From assembly GCF_021917145.1 (NCBI RefSeq), contig NC_061074.1, positions 11,537,051 through 11,601,050 of the forward strand: a stretch of DNA of 64,000 nt, in the 5' to 3' direction. This stretch comes from Hypomesus transpacificus (Eukaryota; Chordata; Actinopteri; Osmeriformes; Osmeridae). Made by a program: the position numbers and the translations under genes. Under the pieces are notes generated by a model, which made no database searches, had not been told where the DNA came from, and saw only the letters and a program-made list of their open reading frames with translations. Shown one piece after another: positions 11,117 through 25,900 of the stretch; within the stretch, counting starts at the first letter, position 1; every line of letters begins with the position of its first letter.

Positions 11117-11149
<33 letters not shown>

Positions 11150-11238
11150 TCAGTATTTCTTCATGTTTCTTTGGGTCCACGCTCTTTGACATGATGTAGT
11201 CATCTGGCAGTCTGATAAACTCTCTGGAAGCCTCCATC
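10578..11238 (-). pseudogene. Duplicate copy of the CSPP1-like last exon, CT-expanded
   Basis: On the minus strand, after an acceptor at 11238, the exon reads MEASREFIRLPDDYIMSKS then DPKKHEEIL. It runs through about 450 bp of impure (CT)n encoding Ser-Leu repeats, then VGFLRVECLLDCNLLYP and RKKVENKWQPITSGN-stop. The same exon is present at 13054-12650 with high identity on both sides of its own pure (CT)n tract. It lies 1.9 kb beyond the main copy and is separated from it by an IS630 fragment. Whether it is spliced to the gene is unknown; the Ser/Leu repeat is a microsatellite and not a designed domain. Confidence 0.55.
10706..11150. repeat. Impure (GA)n microsatellite
   Basis: About 445 bp of GAGA with interspersed CAGA, GTGA and GATA units lies inside the duplicated CSPP1-like exon. 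The interruptions contrast with the almost pure tract in the sister copy (12703-12963). Confidence 0.9.
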
Positions 11239-11289
11239 CTAAGACACAGAGAAATTTAGCATCACATACTTTATGACCAAACTCTGTTC

Positions 11290-11790
11290 TACTCTCCCCT
11301 AAACTTTGCAGTAGTTGTTACGGCCACATGTGTTGTGTTCTTTGTTTGTCACCTCCCTTCCCTTTTCTGTAGCTCCGCCCAGGTTGTGTTCCCCATGATT
11401 GCCAGAAGAGATGCACCTGGCCAGGTGATCAAGCAGCAGATAGACTCCAGTTTCCTGCTGCAGGAGAGAGGCTTCTAGCTTGGGGACTGCTGTGGTCCTG
11501 CTGCCTCTTAGCCTGGGAGTGGGCAACGGTGGAAGCTTTCAATGTCCCACACAATGACAAATGTAAGAAAGTGAGGCCCTACCAAACCCCTCTCATGTAG
11601 AGGGATAAGATCGGAGTGCAGGCGGTCCAAGGACACCAGGAGTGTCTGGGTATTGTATGGGCCAAGACTGGGAATGTGGGTGACTACACCATTCTCTGAA
11701 ATGGCAGCACAAACAGTGATGTTTCCCCCGAGCTGGCCTGGGACAAGCTCTATATATTTGATGGAAGCATTTATACTGCTGCATAGCTCC
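11290..11790 (-). pseudogene. Decayed IS630-type transposase fragment
   Basis: The minus strand from about 11775 down encodes KYIELVPGQLGGNITVCAAI, then SENGVVTHIPSLGPYNTQ and FVIVWDIESFH. This parallels the catalytic core of the element at 8.6-10 kb (GQRGANITMCAAISNDGV, GPYNTERL, FVIIWDNVAFHH). The first catalytic Asp and the Glu block are missing, and the stretch after ESFH (11530-11290) does not resemble the family. It is an old truncated relative in opposite orientation to the nearly whole copy. The flanking sequence 11790-12600 may be its non-coding 5' part. Confidence 0.75.
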
Positions 11791-12619
11791 TGTCAGCTAA
11801 CTAAACTTACTGTGTGATTGGTGATCGGATGTGAACCATGTTTTTCATGGTATTATGTGCCTGAAAGACTTTGACAGTGGAGTGAACTATTGTGCAGGTG
11901 ATGATGTACACAAGGAAATTAGGCCAATATGGTTTGGAGAGAACAACCACTTGACTGAGAAACAAAAGTCAGTTTAGACCAGCAAGATATTTTCAATTGA
12001 TAGTTGGCCTAATTGAAGGCAATTATACCTAACCATTTCAAAGATGTGCTAAATCATTTGAAATGTGTGCAAACTGTAGGCAATTGCACTTGTCATTTAC
12101 AAGGATGTGCTAATACAATTGCAATTTGATTACGTAAAGGAATGAAAAATTCCAATCTGTTGTGAACAAGTGCCCAGCGGTTTGGAGGTTTGCACATGTT
12201 GTTTTGAGAATGTCATTTCTGTTTCGTGAAATGAGCCAATGCAATGGAGAAAAATTGTAATATTACAAGGGCGAAATCTGTCATTAATGGTTTAACCAAA
12301 AGAAAGAATTTGCTGGAAGGGAAATAATGGTAGAAATGTGGGAAAGTTAGAGTAGAAAGTTGTGTCCAGTCAATCTTGAGTCTTATGTAATGAGTTTGTG
12401 TGACAAAGACAGTTGGTTCCTTTACACCAACTAATAAGTATCCACAGTGGACCTTTTTTTATTCAGTCCACTACGTTTTCAACCAAAACATACAACCGCA
12501 ATTTAAGTAAAATGGACATTCAAATGTAAATAGCAAAATACAGACGTCAAATTATGCAGTTTTAATTATGATGCTATACAAGCTAGTTTTACAGTAATTC
12601 CCTCAACATGCAATTACGT
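11791..12619. other. AT-rich non-coding stretch, possible transposon remains
   Basis: No gene is seen. An imperfect tandem pair of about 60 bp (about 12017-12076 and 12079-12136) shares ATGTGCTAA and CAATTG/CAATTA segments. The sequence style resembles the non-coding 3' part of the IS630-type element at 10.1-10.5 kb, which suggests this gap is the rest of the decayed copy. Confidence 0.4.
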
Positions 12620-12649
12620 AATTTCCAGATGTGATGAGTTGCCATTTAT

Positions 12650-17900
<5,251 letters not shown>

Positions 17901-18149
17901 CTGTGAACACAAGACGGTGTTTACCTACTAGTATTTGGCAACTGGTAAGGCACACAGGTAGCCTACTTAAGGCTTCTCTTCCAACTAAAGCACACCAAAA
18001 GTTCTCACACCTGATGTAACTCCCATATTTCTGACAGTGCTCGTTCTTAACTGTGCAATGACACTAATTAGTGGTACGCATTAAGACCTTATCTCTGTAC
18101 TGAGTTTCTGTTTGTGTCAGTCTTAGCTAATATCGGCTGCCAAAAAGCG

Positions 18150-18230
18150 TCAGGCGTGACATCATAATGCTTTGGAATGCCAAGATGTGTCCGTTGCTAT
18201 GTCAACTTCTGATTATGATGTCACGCCTGA
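18150..18230. repeat. Perfect 19-bp foldback with 43-bp loop
   Basis: TCAGGCGTGACATCATAAT (18150-18168) is exactly complementary to ATTATGATGTCACGCCTGA (18212-18230). Weaker pairing continues outward (AAAAAGCG against TTTTTCTTTG). Each arm carries a CRE/ATF-like core, TGACATCA. It could be a small foldback element, a hairpin RNA, or paired promoter sites of the adjacent minus-strand gene. Confidence 0.8.
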
Positions 18231-19222
18231 TTTTTCTTTGCAGGGAAGTTCCCTATGGTAAAAGTGGGGGTACGCCCACCCCGAAGGACGCGGATCGTTC
18301 TCTGGTGTGATAGATCAGTGATTTTCATTCCCAAACAGTCCTTTGATGATTGGCCGACTGCAGTCTCAGTATCAAAAATAAATACATGCACTCTAGGCCT
18401 AGTGTATCAACAGAATCAGTACCGGTCCTAGAACATTTGGCGCCCTATGCAAGATTTATCACCACCATTGGTCCAAGTGTGGTTCATTCATGAGGTCGGA
18501 CTGACAATATCAAACATATAGCCTGATACTATTTTACTCTTGTAAATGAAAGAAAGACTTAATAATATATAGACTGAGAGGAAACATTGTATTGTCAACG
18601 TTTTGATGGTAGTCAAAAACACATCAGATGTTTTTTTCACAGAAAACTATACAATTATTTTAGATTATGCTAAATAAAAATATTACTTGGAAGAAATCCA
18701 CACATGGTTCAAACATTTATTCATAGTTGTTGTTGGGTTATAAGTTGATCAAAACGTGATCCATTTGCTTGATCTGTCTCAGTGAAATTTGTATTTACGC
18801 TTTTCAGAATCAGAATGGAATTTATTTGCCATGAAAGTTTGCACAGACAAGGAATTTACTTTGGCAGGAAGGTGCATACAATAAACATTTAGGAACCAAA
18901 CATTCTAATTCTATACTAAGGGTAAGTGGAATTAGAATTAAATAAAATGTACAATAAAATAAAATCTAAGTTGTCATAAAATAAAATATAAGTTACTTAC
19001 AATAAAAACACAAAAATTATTAAATATTATAAAAATTATACAAATAATTTAAAATGTAGCCCTGTTTCTTTACCCTGTTAAGATAAACTAAATTCACAAT
19101 GAATTCTTTGAGCCTTCATAAATAGCATAATCAAGAAATAGCTATTAAACTGAAATGTACTAAAAACATCTCATTGGAATTAGTTATACTTGAACATAGT
19201 CTAACTATTATTTCCATTTCAG

Positions 19223-20019
19223 AATGACACCAGCAAGGAGATTTTACTTCAGTGTGCATGATGTCACTGATGCTATCCAAAATGGAGAGAGTGATGTTGA
19301 CATGGAATCAGACACCAGTGATTCGAGTTGAAAATGTTGAGGAAGTGGAAAACGAAATCAGGAAACCACTGATTGTCAAATTAATTAGGATGATGATGAT
19401 CATAAGGACATCGAACAAACCAACACAAGCCAACCAAACCACAACATATGTGCTGTCATACAACAAATACATGGGCGGTGTGGATTTGATGGACTCATTT
19501 GCAGCCAAATACAAGTTCCCCATGAAATTGCGCCGCTGATACAGTTACACCTTCTGGTACACTATTATCATTGCTGTGATCAACTCCTGGCTCCTCTACA
19601 AATCGACTGCAAAGCTCTCAATATTCCCAAGAAAAAGATGTTGAACAGGAGACTAGCTTCAAGCGCAACTAGCTTCCTCTCTCATCCTGACAAACACAGC
19701 TGTCAACACACCAAGGAGAGGGCGTCCATCTCCAGCCAGTGGGAGCCCTTTGACGTTGATTACAGTGACACCTCAGAGAGCTGTGACTGCTCAGTAGAGA
19801 CCATCCTCTGGTAATGGGGGTCCACCAAATGGGGTCCCAGCCAAGAGGGCATGTGAACCACCAACTAATGTGGGCATGGATATGGTCGCACATTTCCCGG
19901 TGAAAACAACGAGAGGACGTTGCAGACACGGCATAAAAGGATATTCTAATACGCTCTGCAGAAAGTGCAATCTCCGTCTCTGCTTTTCAGAGGACAGGAA
20001 CTTGTACCATTGCTATTAG
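19223..20019 (+). pseudogene. piggyBac-derived transposase remnant, internally deleted
   Basis: An N-terminal acidic piece starts MTPARRFYFSVHDVTDAIQ (19224 on). It is followed almost directly by the C-terminal half: SYNKYMGGVDLMDSFAAKYK (to 19539), then YTFWYTIIIAVINSWLLYK, and finally a zinc-binding tail (GRCRHGIKGYSNTLCRKCN, LRLCF, NLYHCY-stop at 20019). These are hallmarks of the piggyBac DDE_Tnp_1_7 family. The central catalytic region with its Asp residues is absent. A TGA sits at 19537-19539 where the family has Trp (RRW), and other stops and shifts occur. This is a dead copy. TTAA-flanked ends were not identified. Confidence 0.8.
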
Positions 20020-20134
20020 ATTTTGCCTTACTAATTAGACGTATATCATTGCATGCAACACCATATAGATCCAGTAATGTGTTTTATCTGGGTATTGCAC
20101 GAGGGGGGAGACTGTTTAACTTTCAGCCCCATCT

Positions 20135-20151
20135 GAGCCACAAGGGGGCGC
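20135..20151 (+). promoter_or_regulatory. CTCF-like motif
   Basis: GAGCCACAAGGGGGCGC fits the CTCF core well (CCACNAGGGGGCGC). It sits about 115 bp after the end of the piggyBac reading. It is a motif match only. Confidence 0.4.
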
Positions 20152-20226
20152 AATGACTTACAAATCTTACAAATCTTTCCTAAAATGAAAACAGGTAGAC
20201 ACACCCAAACTTACACACTTACCTTG

Positions 20227-20229
20227 TGC

Positions 20230-20309
<80 letters not shown>
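20227..20309. repeat. Compound (TA)n(GA)n microsatellite
   Basis: About 18 bp of TA is followed by about 62 bp of uninterrupted GA. Confidence 0.95.
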
Positions 20310-20312
<3 letters not shown>

Positions 20313-20673
20313 ATATCTTCTTTATCTGGGTAAATAAACACATATCATAGAAGGTATAGATAATGTAAGCTTTGTCAATGGAGAATCTATGTTGAGGAAA
20401 CAAACCTGTACAGAATCATGTGATTTTATGTTGCTGCCTTGACTGTATATGCAGTTGTGCATTGGTCAGATGAATAGATAGTATTAGCTGTTACTGCTGA
20501 AATGTACAGTTATATGACTTCTGGACAGTTTCAATGGTTCTTACAATTGCGTACTGCTTCTTTTGTGCAAACTTGTAGCATCAAAAGCTTCAGGGATAAA
20601 GCAAAAGGCTGTCCTAACAAAAACTCCCAACAAAATGTTTAGGATTAATTAAGAATCTCAAAATGTTCCCTCG

Positions 20674-20947
20674 AGCTACCTGCAGTGGTACAGTCAGAAA
20701 GACGGAGAGCCGCTAAAAGGGTCGGGATTATGGCAACCAAAGATCTGAGAACACCGGATATAGCAAAAGTGAAGACATTTTGGATCACTGAGCCTGGATT
20801 TGATCAAGTCTCAGTAGACAAAGCAGGAAATGACACTTACGTTCTACAGATTGATAATTCAAAGACAACAGACTCTGCTACCTACTACTGTGTCTGCTTG
20901 GATCATCACAGTGTGTAGACCACATTGCACACCCTGTGACAATAACA
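20674..20947 (+). pseudogene. Orphan Ig/TCR-type V segment with recombination heptamer
   Basis: The reading SYLQWYSQKDGEPLK (from 20674) is the V-domain framework-2 signature around the invariant Trp. After a one-base shift near 20715 the frame continues through GFDQVSVDKAGNDTYVLQID to TTDSATYYC, the framework-3 end with its invariant Cys at 20889-20891. Three to five codons later comes CACAGTG (20907-20913), an exact V(D)J heptamer. A nonamer-like ACAATAACA follows at 20939-20947, but with a 25-bp rather than 23-bp spacer. No leader exon and no upstream framework-1 Cys were found. The style (QKDGE, DSATYYC) is nearest to T-cell-receptor gamma-like or related fish V segments. It is a broken single segment with no J or C nearby. 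Confidence 0.65.
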
Positions 20948-21189
20948 GGTACTTTGCTACTGCTTCCAACCGTTTGGTAGGTGTGGGCGGGTCAATCTAA
21001 AGTATCGATAGTATCGATACCAATGTTTGTGTCAGTATTGATCGACACTTGAGTTTCAATTTCTCTTCTCTACATTCAGTACACAACTCCCTGTACATCA
21101 TAGTGGTTGTGCAAACACTAGTGATGTGTCGTTCGTGAACGATTCGTTCATTTTGAACGAATCCTTATAAGGACTCGGGAGTAACGAGT

Positions 21190-21555
21190 CCTCTCAACGA
21201 GTGATTCGTTCATTTCCCGACTCGGTCTTTCTACGAGTCTTTGGATCATTTTTCACGTGACCTGCATAGGCTCTGTAGCTAGAGGAAACGAACGATTCGT
21301 TCCTTTCCCGACTCGGTCTTTCTACGAGTCTTTGGATCATTTTTCACGTGACCTGTATAGGCTGTAGCAAGAGGAAACGAACGATTCGTTCCTTTCCCGA
21401 CTCGGTCTTTCTACGAGTCTTTGGATCATTTTTCACGTGACCTGCATAGGCTCTGTAGCTAGAGGAAACGAATGATTAGTTCCTTCCCCGACTCGGTCTT
21501 TCTACGAGTCTTTGGATCCTTTTTTCACGTGACCTGCATTGTATTTTTTAGTAGA
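21190..21555 (+). repeat. Four-unit tandem array (~90 bp) inside the hAT element
   Basis: The motif CTACGAGTCTTTGGATC occurs at 21231, 21322, 21411 and 21502, giving periods of 91, 89 and 91 bp. Each unit contains an ACGATTCGTTC palindrome-like head, CCCGACTCGGTCTTT and TTTTTCACGTGACCTGCAT (a CACGTGAC E-box). Units are nearly identical except the last. Confidence 0.9.
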
Positions 21556-21823
21556 GGAAACAGTTTCCTTATTCCCTTTCGCGTGGCCGCTGTTTTAGTA
21601 AGACGTGAATGAATTATATTCGCTCAAGTCATCATACTGACTGGTTTTGTTATTTTCACTCTACATTTACACTTACAGTTTAGTGCAGTGTTTGACGTGA
21701 TAATTAAATGCTAGTGTGATAATACATGACCAAATCATACAAACTCATGATACATTATTTTAATGCAGGAATTTATTTTGAAATAGTATTTGCTGGTGCA
21801 CATGTCATGCACTAACCTACAGT

Positions 21824-21846
21824 GGACGTATAGGGGCTATACGTCC
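21824..21846. repeat. 10-bp perfect hairpin in the hAT element
   Basis: GGACGTATAG, loop GGG, CTATACGTCC. A third GGACGTATAG follows immediately (21855-21864), before a run of 25 C residues (21872-21896). Confidence 0.85.
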
Positions 21847-22329
21847 TTTGCAGTGGACGTATAGCCCCCAACCCCCCCCCCCCCCCCCCCCCCCCCTCCT
21901 GAAATGAACAAATGACTCGAAAAAAGATTCGTTCATTTTACTGAACGAGATTCAAAGAACCGAATCAGTAAAAAGAACCGAACTTCCCATCACTAGCAAA
22001 CACTGCTCCTCTTACTTCGCTCAAGCTCACTTTGCCCCTCCCCTGATATGCTGTAGGTTGTTGCCGGCGTGCACGTGCAGTAACATGACTCAGCAGCAAA
22101 CTATACTAACAGTATGTTTGACAAAACTCTTTGTCAGGTGTTTTAGTATGATCATAATCACGATAAACTCATTAAATATCATGATGATAGTCATGATCAA
22201 CTCATTAAAGGAAAAATCACAAAATCATTCTATGATCATGAAAATTCACATTTTCATTCAAATGTGCATATTGATGATGCATTTTTGCAGTTTAGTTTTT
22301 TCACAATGTATGCTTCATGTTTTGGCTGC

Positions 22330-22412
22330 TTGCGACCTATGCTCTTTTGTAAAGCTCTCTCTTGGAAGTCGCTTTGGATAAAAGCGTCTGCTAAATGCAT
22401 AAATGTAAATGC
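22330..22412 (+). repeat. Teleost SINE-like tail, copy 2
   Basis: It contains GTCGCTTTGGATAAAAGCG, TCTGCTAAATG and an ATAAATGTAAATG tail. It is nearly identical to the copy at 585-655, including the preceding TTTTGTAAAGCTCT. Confidence 0.7.
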
Positions 22413-22815
22413 ATTCACTTCATAAATTATGAGGCATTGCTTTCCCCCGACACAAAAGTAGATAAGCTGCTTTTCGAATTAAAAAGTAGCGGTATTGATA
22501 TTGGCAATACTGGCCCTGTATTTACTTGGTATCAGATCGATACCAAATTTTGCAGTATCGCAAACCCCTACCTGATAACTGTACACTTTTGTATCAACAT
22601 CTGTACCACTGTGTGCATGCTGCAGTGGCTATGATATCAAGCACCCAAGCGTGCGGACATGGATTTCTGTGCAGGCATTTGTGTTAACCGTTCAATTGTG
22701 TTGCTTTTACAAGCTTTATTTGGGTTACTGCTTTGCATTTAGATCCATATTTTTTGTTCATGATTATCAATCTAAATCAAGGCACTGACAATGTAAATTG
22801 TTAAAACTCAAACGT

Positions 22816-22900
22816 GAGATTTATACTGGGAAACAAGAGATTTATACTGGGGCACAGGAGGTTTATACTGGGGCACAGGAGATTTATACTGGGGCATGTC
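22816..22900. repeat. 21-bp minisatellite, four units
   Basis: GAGATTTATACTGG (third unit GAGGTTTATACTGG) begins at 22816, 22837, 22858 and 22879, exactly 21 bp apart, with GGCACAG linkers. It lies directly downstream (minus strand) of the cfap45 stop codon, probably within its 3' UTR. Confidence 0.9.
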
Positions 22901-22931
22901 ACAGAATAAAAAGGGTCTAACGACGCCCCTG

Positions 22932-25900
22932 CTAGTGAGCCAGAGTAGTCAGGGTCTGGGCTTTCCTCTCCACTTCATTACAGTATTTGTCAGGTAGACC
23001 AGCAGCCCTGTGGACAGAGGAAACATCCGTTAAACAGGTTTGAATCCATCCAGAACGATCACCAAACACACACGTAGGTCCCTCCCCTGCGCCACCATTC
23101 TAGAATGATCTACATCTCATTGTTCATGTGTTTCCCCGACGCTCCATTTACTTCAGCTCCTTCAGCTTTTTGTCCTTGATCTCGTTCAGGCGGATGCGTC
23201 GCTCGCGAGCCTCTTCGTCCAGGCGGTCAGCCTCCTTGAAGAACTCCCGCCGCTGGCTGATGGCCTGCTGCTCGCGCTCCCTCACCTGTTGACGGACGCC
23301 GTCAGCGTGACGCAGGACCTTCTGCCTGTGCTTGGACTCCTTCTCCTTCTCCTTCTCGATGGACTCCAGCTGAGCTCTGACAGGGGACAGTAGGGAGGAG
23401 AAAGAGACTACGTTCTGCATTTTCCGCACAAACCTTGCTCAAGTTTGAGCCCACATTCATTCGTTTGTTCAGTGAGGTAGCCAAAGGAATGGACATGAGC
23501 TATGCATATGGCCCTCCACGCTCCAGTGACTCCAATGACTGTGGTCGTCTCAGGGGAACAACATATCTGCGTACCGTAACACCCTCTCAAACTCGGCCCT
23601 CTCCCGTCCGGCTTCGATGGACAGCAGGTGTTCCTTGTGCACAACCTGCTCCAAGCGAGCTGCTTTCAGTCTGGCCTCTTCCTCGTCCTTCTTCTTTAGC
23701 TGCACCTTCTCTTTTTGCCTCCACTCCCTCTCCATGGCCTCCTGGTTCCTCCGGGCCCGAAGCTCATCCTAACACAAAACGATCACTGAGTGTTTTCTGT
23801 TTTGACACCGGCTGGGACACCTTCCAGAGATCATGTCAGAAATATTGATCTATCAAGCATTGCACAGTCAGTGGGTGACCAATTATGAAAGCTTTATTGC
23901 TTGCAGCCGGCCCACAAGGAGACAAAAACATCACACGCCATTGTGCTACAAAGTTTGTCTGCTAGCATGTTGCGCTAGCTAGCTATTTAAGCAGCCCCGC
24001 TCTTTAGAGTCATTGGTTAAGACAAAAGCATGCAAATGTCCCATGGCTCTTCTTCATTGGCTCCTTGCATAGACCTGGCACGCGTGAGTGCGTGTGTGTT
24101 TGAGTGTGTGCGTGTGTGCGCTTTTGACCTCTGTAAGCTTGACCATGTGATTCACCCAACACAGATAAGGCCAGACATCTTTTATGGCCTCTCCAGTAAG
24201 AGAGTGGTCAGCCCAGGTCACCTTGTTTACATATGCCTCGTGTTACCCAAAGTTCAAATTTGGGGGTAGGCCTCTCTACACACAAGGAATGCTGAACACA
24301 GAATCATTCTTATATAGGATAAATGTGTTACATCTTCAATTTTCCCAACAGATCATGATCGAAATGGTGTCCTTGTTGTCGTTTGGCTGTGTGTAGCGTG
24401 TGTTGTTTTCATCAGTGGGTGAAGTGCTGGATGCCCATGTGTGCTGACCTGCTCGGCCTTGTGGTCTTTGTCCCTCTCCTGCAGGGCTCTCAGCCTGGCC
24501 ACCTCCTTCTCCTTCTCCCTCTGGATGCGTCTCTGCTCTGCCTCATACTCCGCCTCCCTCTCCTGTAAGGGCCGACGTCGAAACACAGGTCAGTCACAGT
24601 TCATGACCCCCTGGAGTCCCACAACACGAAGAGGAGAAATGCGAAGGAAAACGACGACAATCGGTACTTAGAAAAGGAGATTGAAGTGGATTTCAGACCA
24701 TTTTCTTGCGGGTGTACTCCATGGCTCTCAGGTTTGCCAGTTGCTCCTCCTCTTTCTTGCGTTCCCTTGCCCGCAGGTTCTCCTCGTTGATTTGCATGAT
24801 CTCCACCTGCAACTTCATCTGCTGCTCCTTCTTCTTTCCTAGAGCCTGGACACAACAACCATGGACCACGTCAGTCAGCCAGTCAACATACACACACAGA
24901 CACACACACGCAGACACACACAGACACAGACACACACATTGTTCACATCCAATACCTCAAGTTCCTCGATTTGCATCCTCTCTAGGTTCTCCAACATCTG
25001 TTGGCCCTCCTGTTCCCTCATCTCGTCAAGTAGCATCTTTTCCTCCAGACGCTCCTCAATCTGATTTACAATCAGCTCTTTCCCCCTGGTCCACACACAC
25101 ACACACACACAAACAAACACACAATCATCAAATAGTTAGAATGTTGGTGTCATGTCCTGCACCATCAGCTTTACTTGAGACAGTGTGTGTGAATGTCTCA
25201 ACAGGCCCTAACCGGATCATCTGTTGCTTTCGGATCTCGTCGATCTGCTCCTGGGCCTCCAGGGCCCGCCTGCGGTCCAGCTCCATCATAGCGTCCAGAC
25301 GCCTCTCTTCCTCCTGCAGCTCCCCCAGAATCTGCTTCCTCTCCAGGATCTGGGCATCCCGTACCGCGTGGCACTGGGCACCTAGAATCAACTGAGGACC
25401 AAGGAGGAAGAGGAATGGGTGCACAGTGTGTGTGGGGACGAGAAACAGTCCCCTGGTGACCAGTCATTGAGGCTTCTCTTACCTCGTTGAGCTTCTTGAC
25501 CTCGTCCTCCTGCTCCATCCTCATGGCGTTGGCTCTCTCCAGCAGGTACTGGGCCCTGTCCCGGGCCTCTGCCTCTAGCTCAGTCAGACCCTGGTTCTTC
25601 TGACGGGACAGGTCCGCCTGGCGGATAAGGGCCTTCCTCTCTTCCGCGGCATCCTACATGGAAAAGGGGAGAGCTAGTAGCCACTTTTTGGAACCTCTTT
25701 GTATTATAGTTGCGTCTTGTTTGATATGATGTCTTGAAAGTAGGAAGTTGTGTTGCTTCTTTCTTACAAGAGCTGCCTCCCTCTCCTTTCGATAGTCTTC
25801 CATCATGGCCTCCCTCTCCTCCTTCGTCGGTACCCGACATGCAGAGGCAATCCGCTCAATCTCAGTGGGTGGAAGTATTATGGACAGCCCAGAGGGATCT

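Larger units (their letters stand above)
21119..21995. mobile_element. Non-autonomous hAT element with perfect target duplication
   Basis: The 877-bp element starts TAGTGATGTGTCGTTCGTG and ends GAACTTCCCATCACTA, giving terminal inverted repeats TAGTGATG/CATCACTA. It is flanked on both sides by the same 8-bp sequence GCAAACAC (21111-21118 and 21996-22003), the hAT hallmark. Subterminal GAACGATTCGTTC/GTTCATTTT repeats lie at both ends. No transposase is encoded, so it depends on a partner in trans. It contains a four-unit tandem array, a hairpin and a poly-C tract. It appears to be inserted within an older element. Confidence 0.85.
20986..22572. mobile_element. Outer decayed element hosting the hAT copy
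   Basis: The left edge reads GGTAGGTGTGGGCGGGTCAA with AGTATCGATAGTATCGATAC just inside. The right edge is ACTTGGTATCAGATCGATAC then GCAGTATCGCAAACCCCTAC. Inverted, the right end begins GGTAGGGGTTTGCGATACTG, similar to the left. This TAGGGGTGGGCG-type terminus with GGTATCGATAC subterminal repeats is common in fish non-autonomous hAT-like elements. No matching target duplication was found, so the outline is tentative. Confidence 0.4.
17901..22931. other. Repeat-rich gap between CSPP1-like and cfap45
   Basis: No intact gene is seen. It holds a foldback (18150-18230), a dispersed repeat with TTTATTTGCC (about 18795-18895), a piggyBac remnant (19223-20019), a CTCF-like site (20135), a TA/GA microsatellite, a V-segment pseudogene (20674-20947), nested hAT-type elements (about 20986-22572), and a 21-bp minisatellite (22816-22900). 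The upstream promoter and any 5' exon of the CSPP1-like gene should lie in 17.9-18.4 kb. Confidence 0.6.

Noticed and set aside
21190-21555. CRISPR-like regular array
   Set aside because: The repeated units are about 90 bp throughout with no distinct spacers, inside a eukaryotic hAT element.
24706-25395. 229-codon plus-strand frame
   Set aside because: It is antisense to cfap45 exons and an intronic CA repeat; no splice logic or family resemblance.
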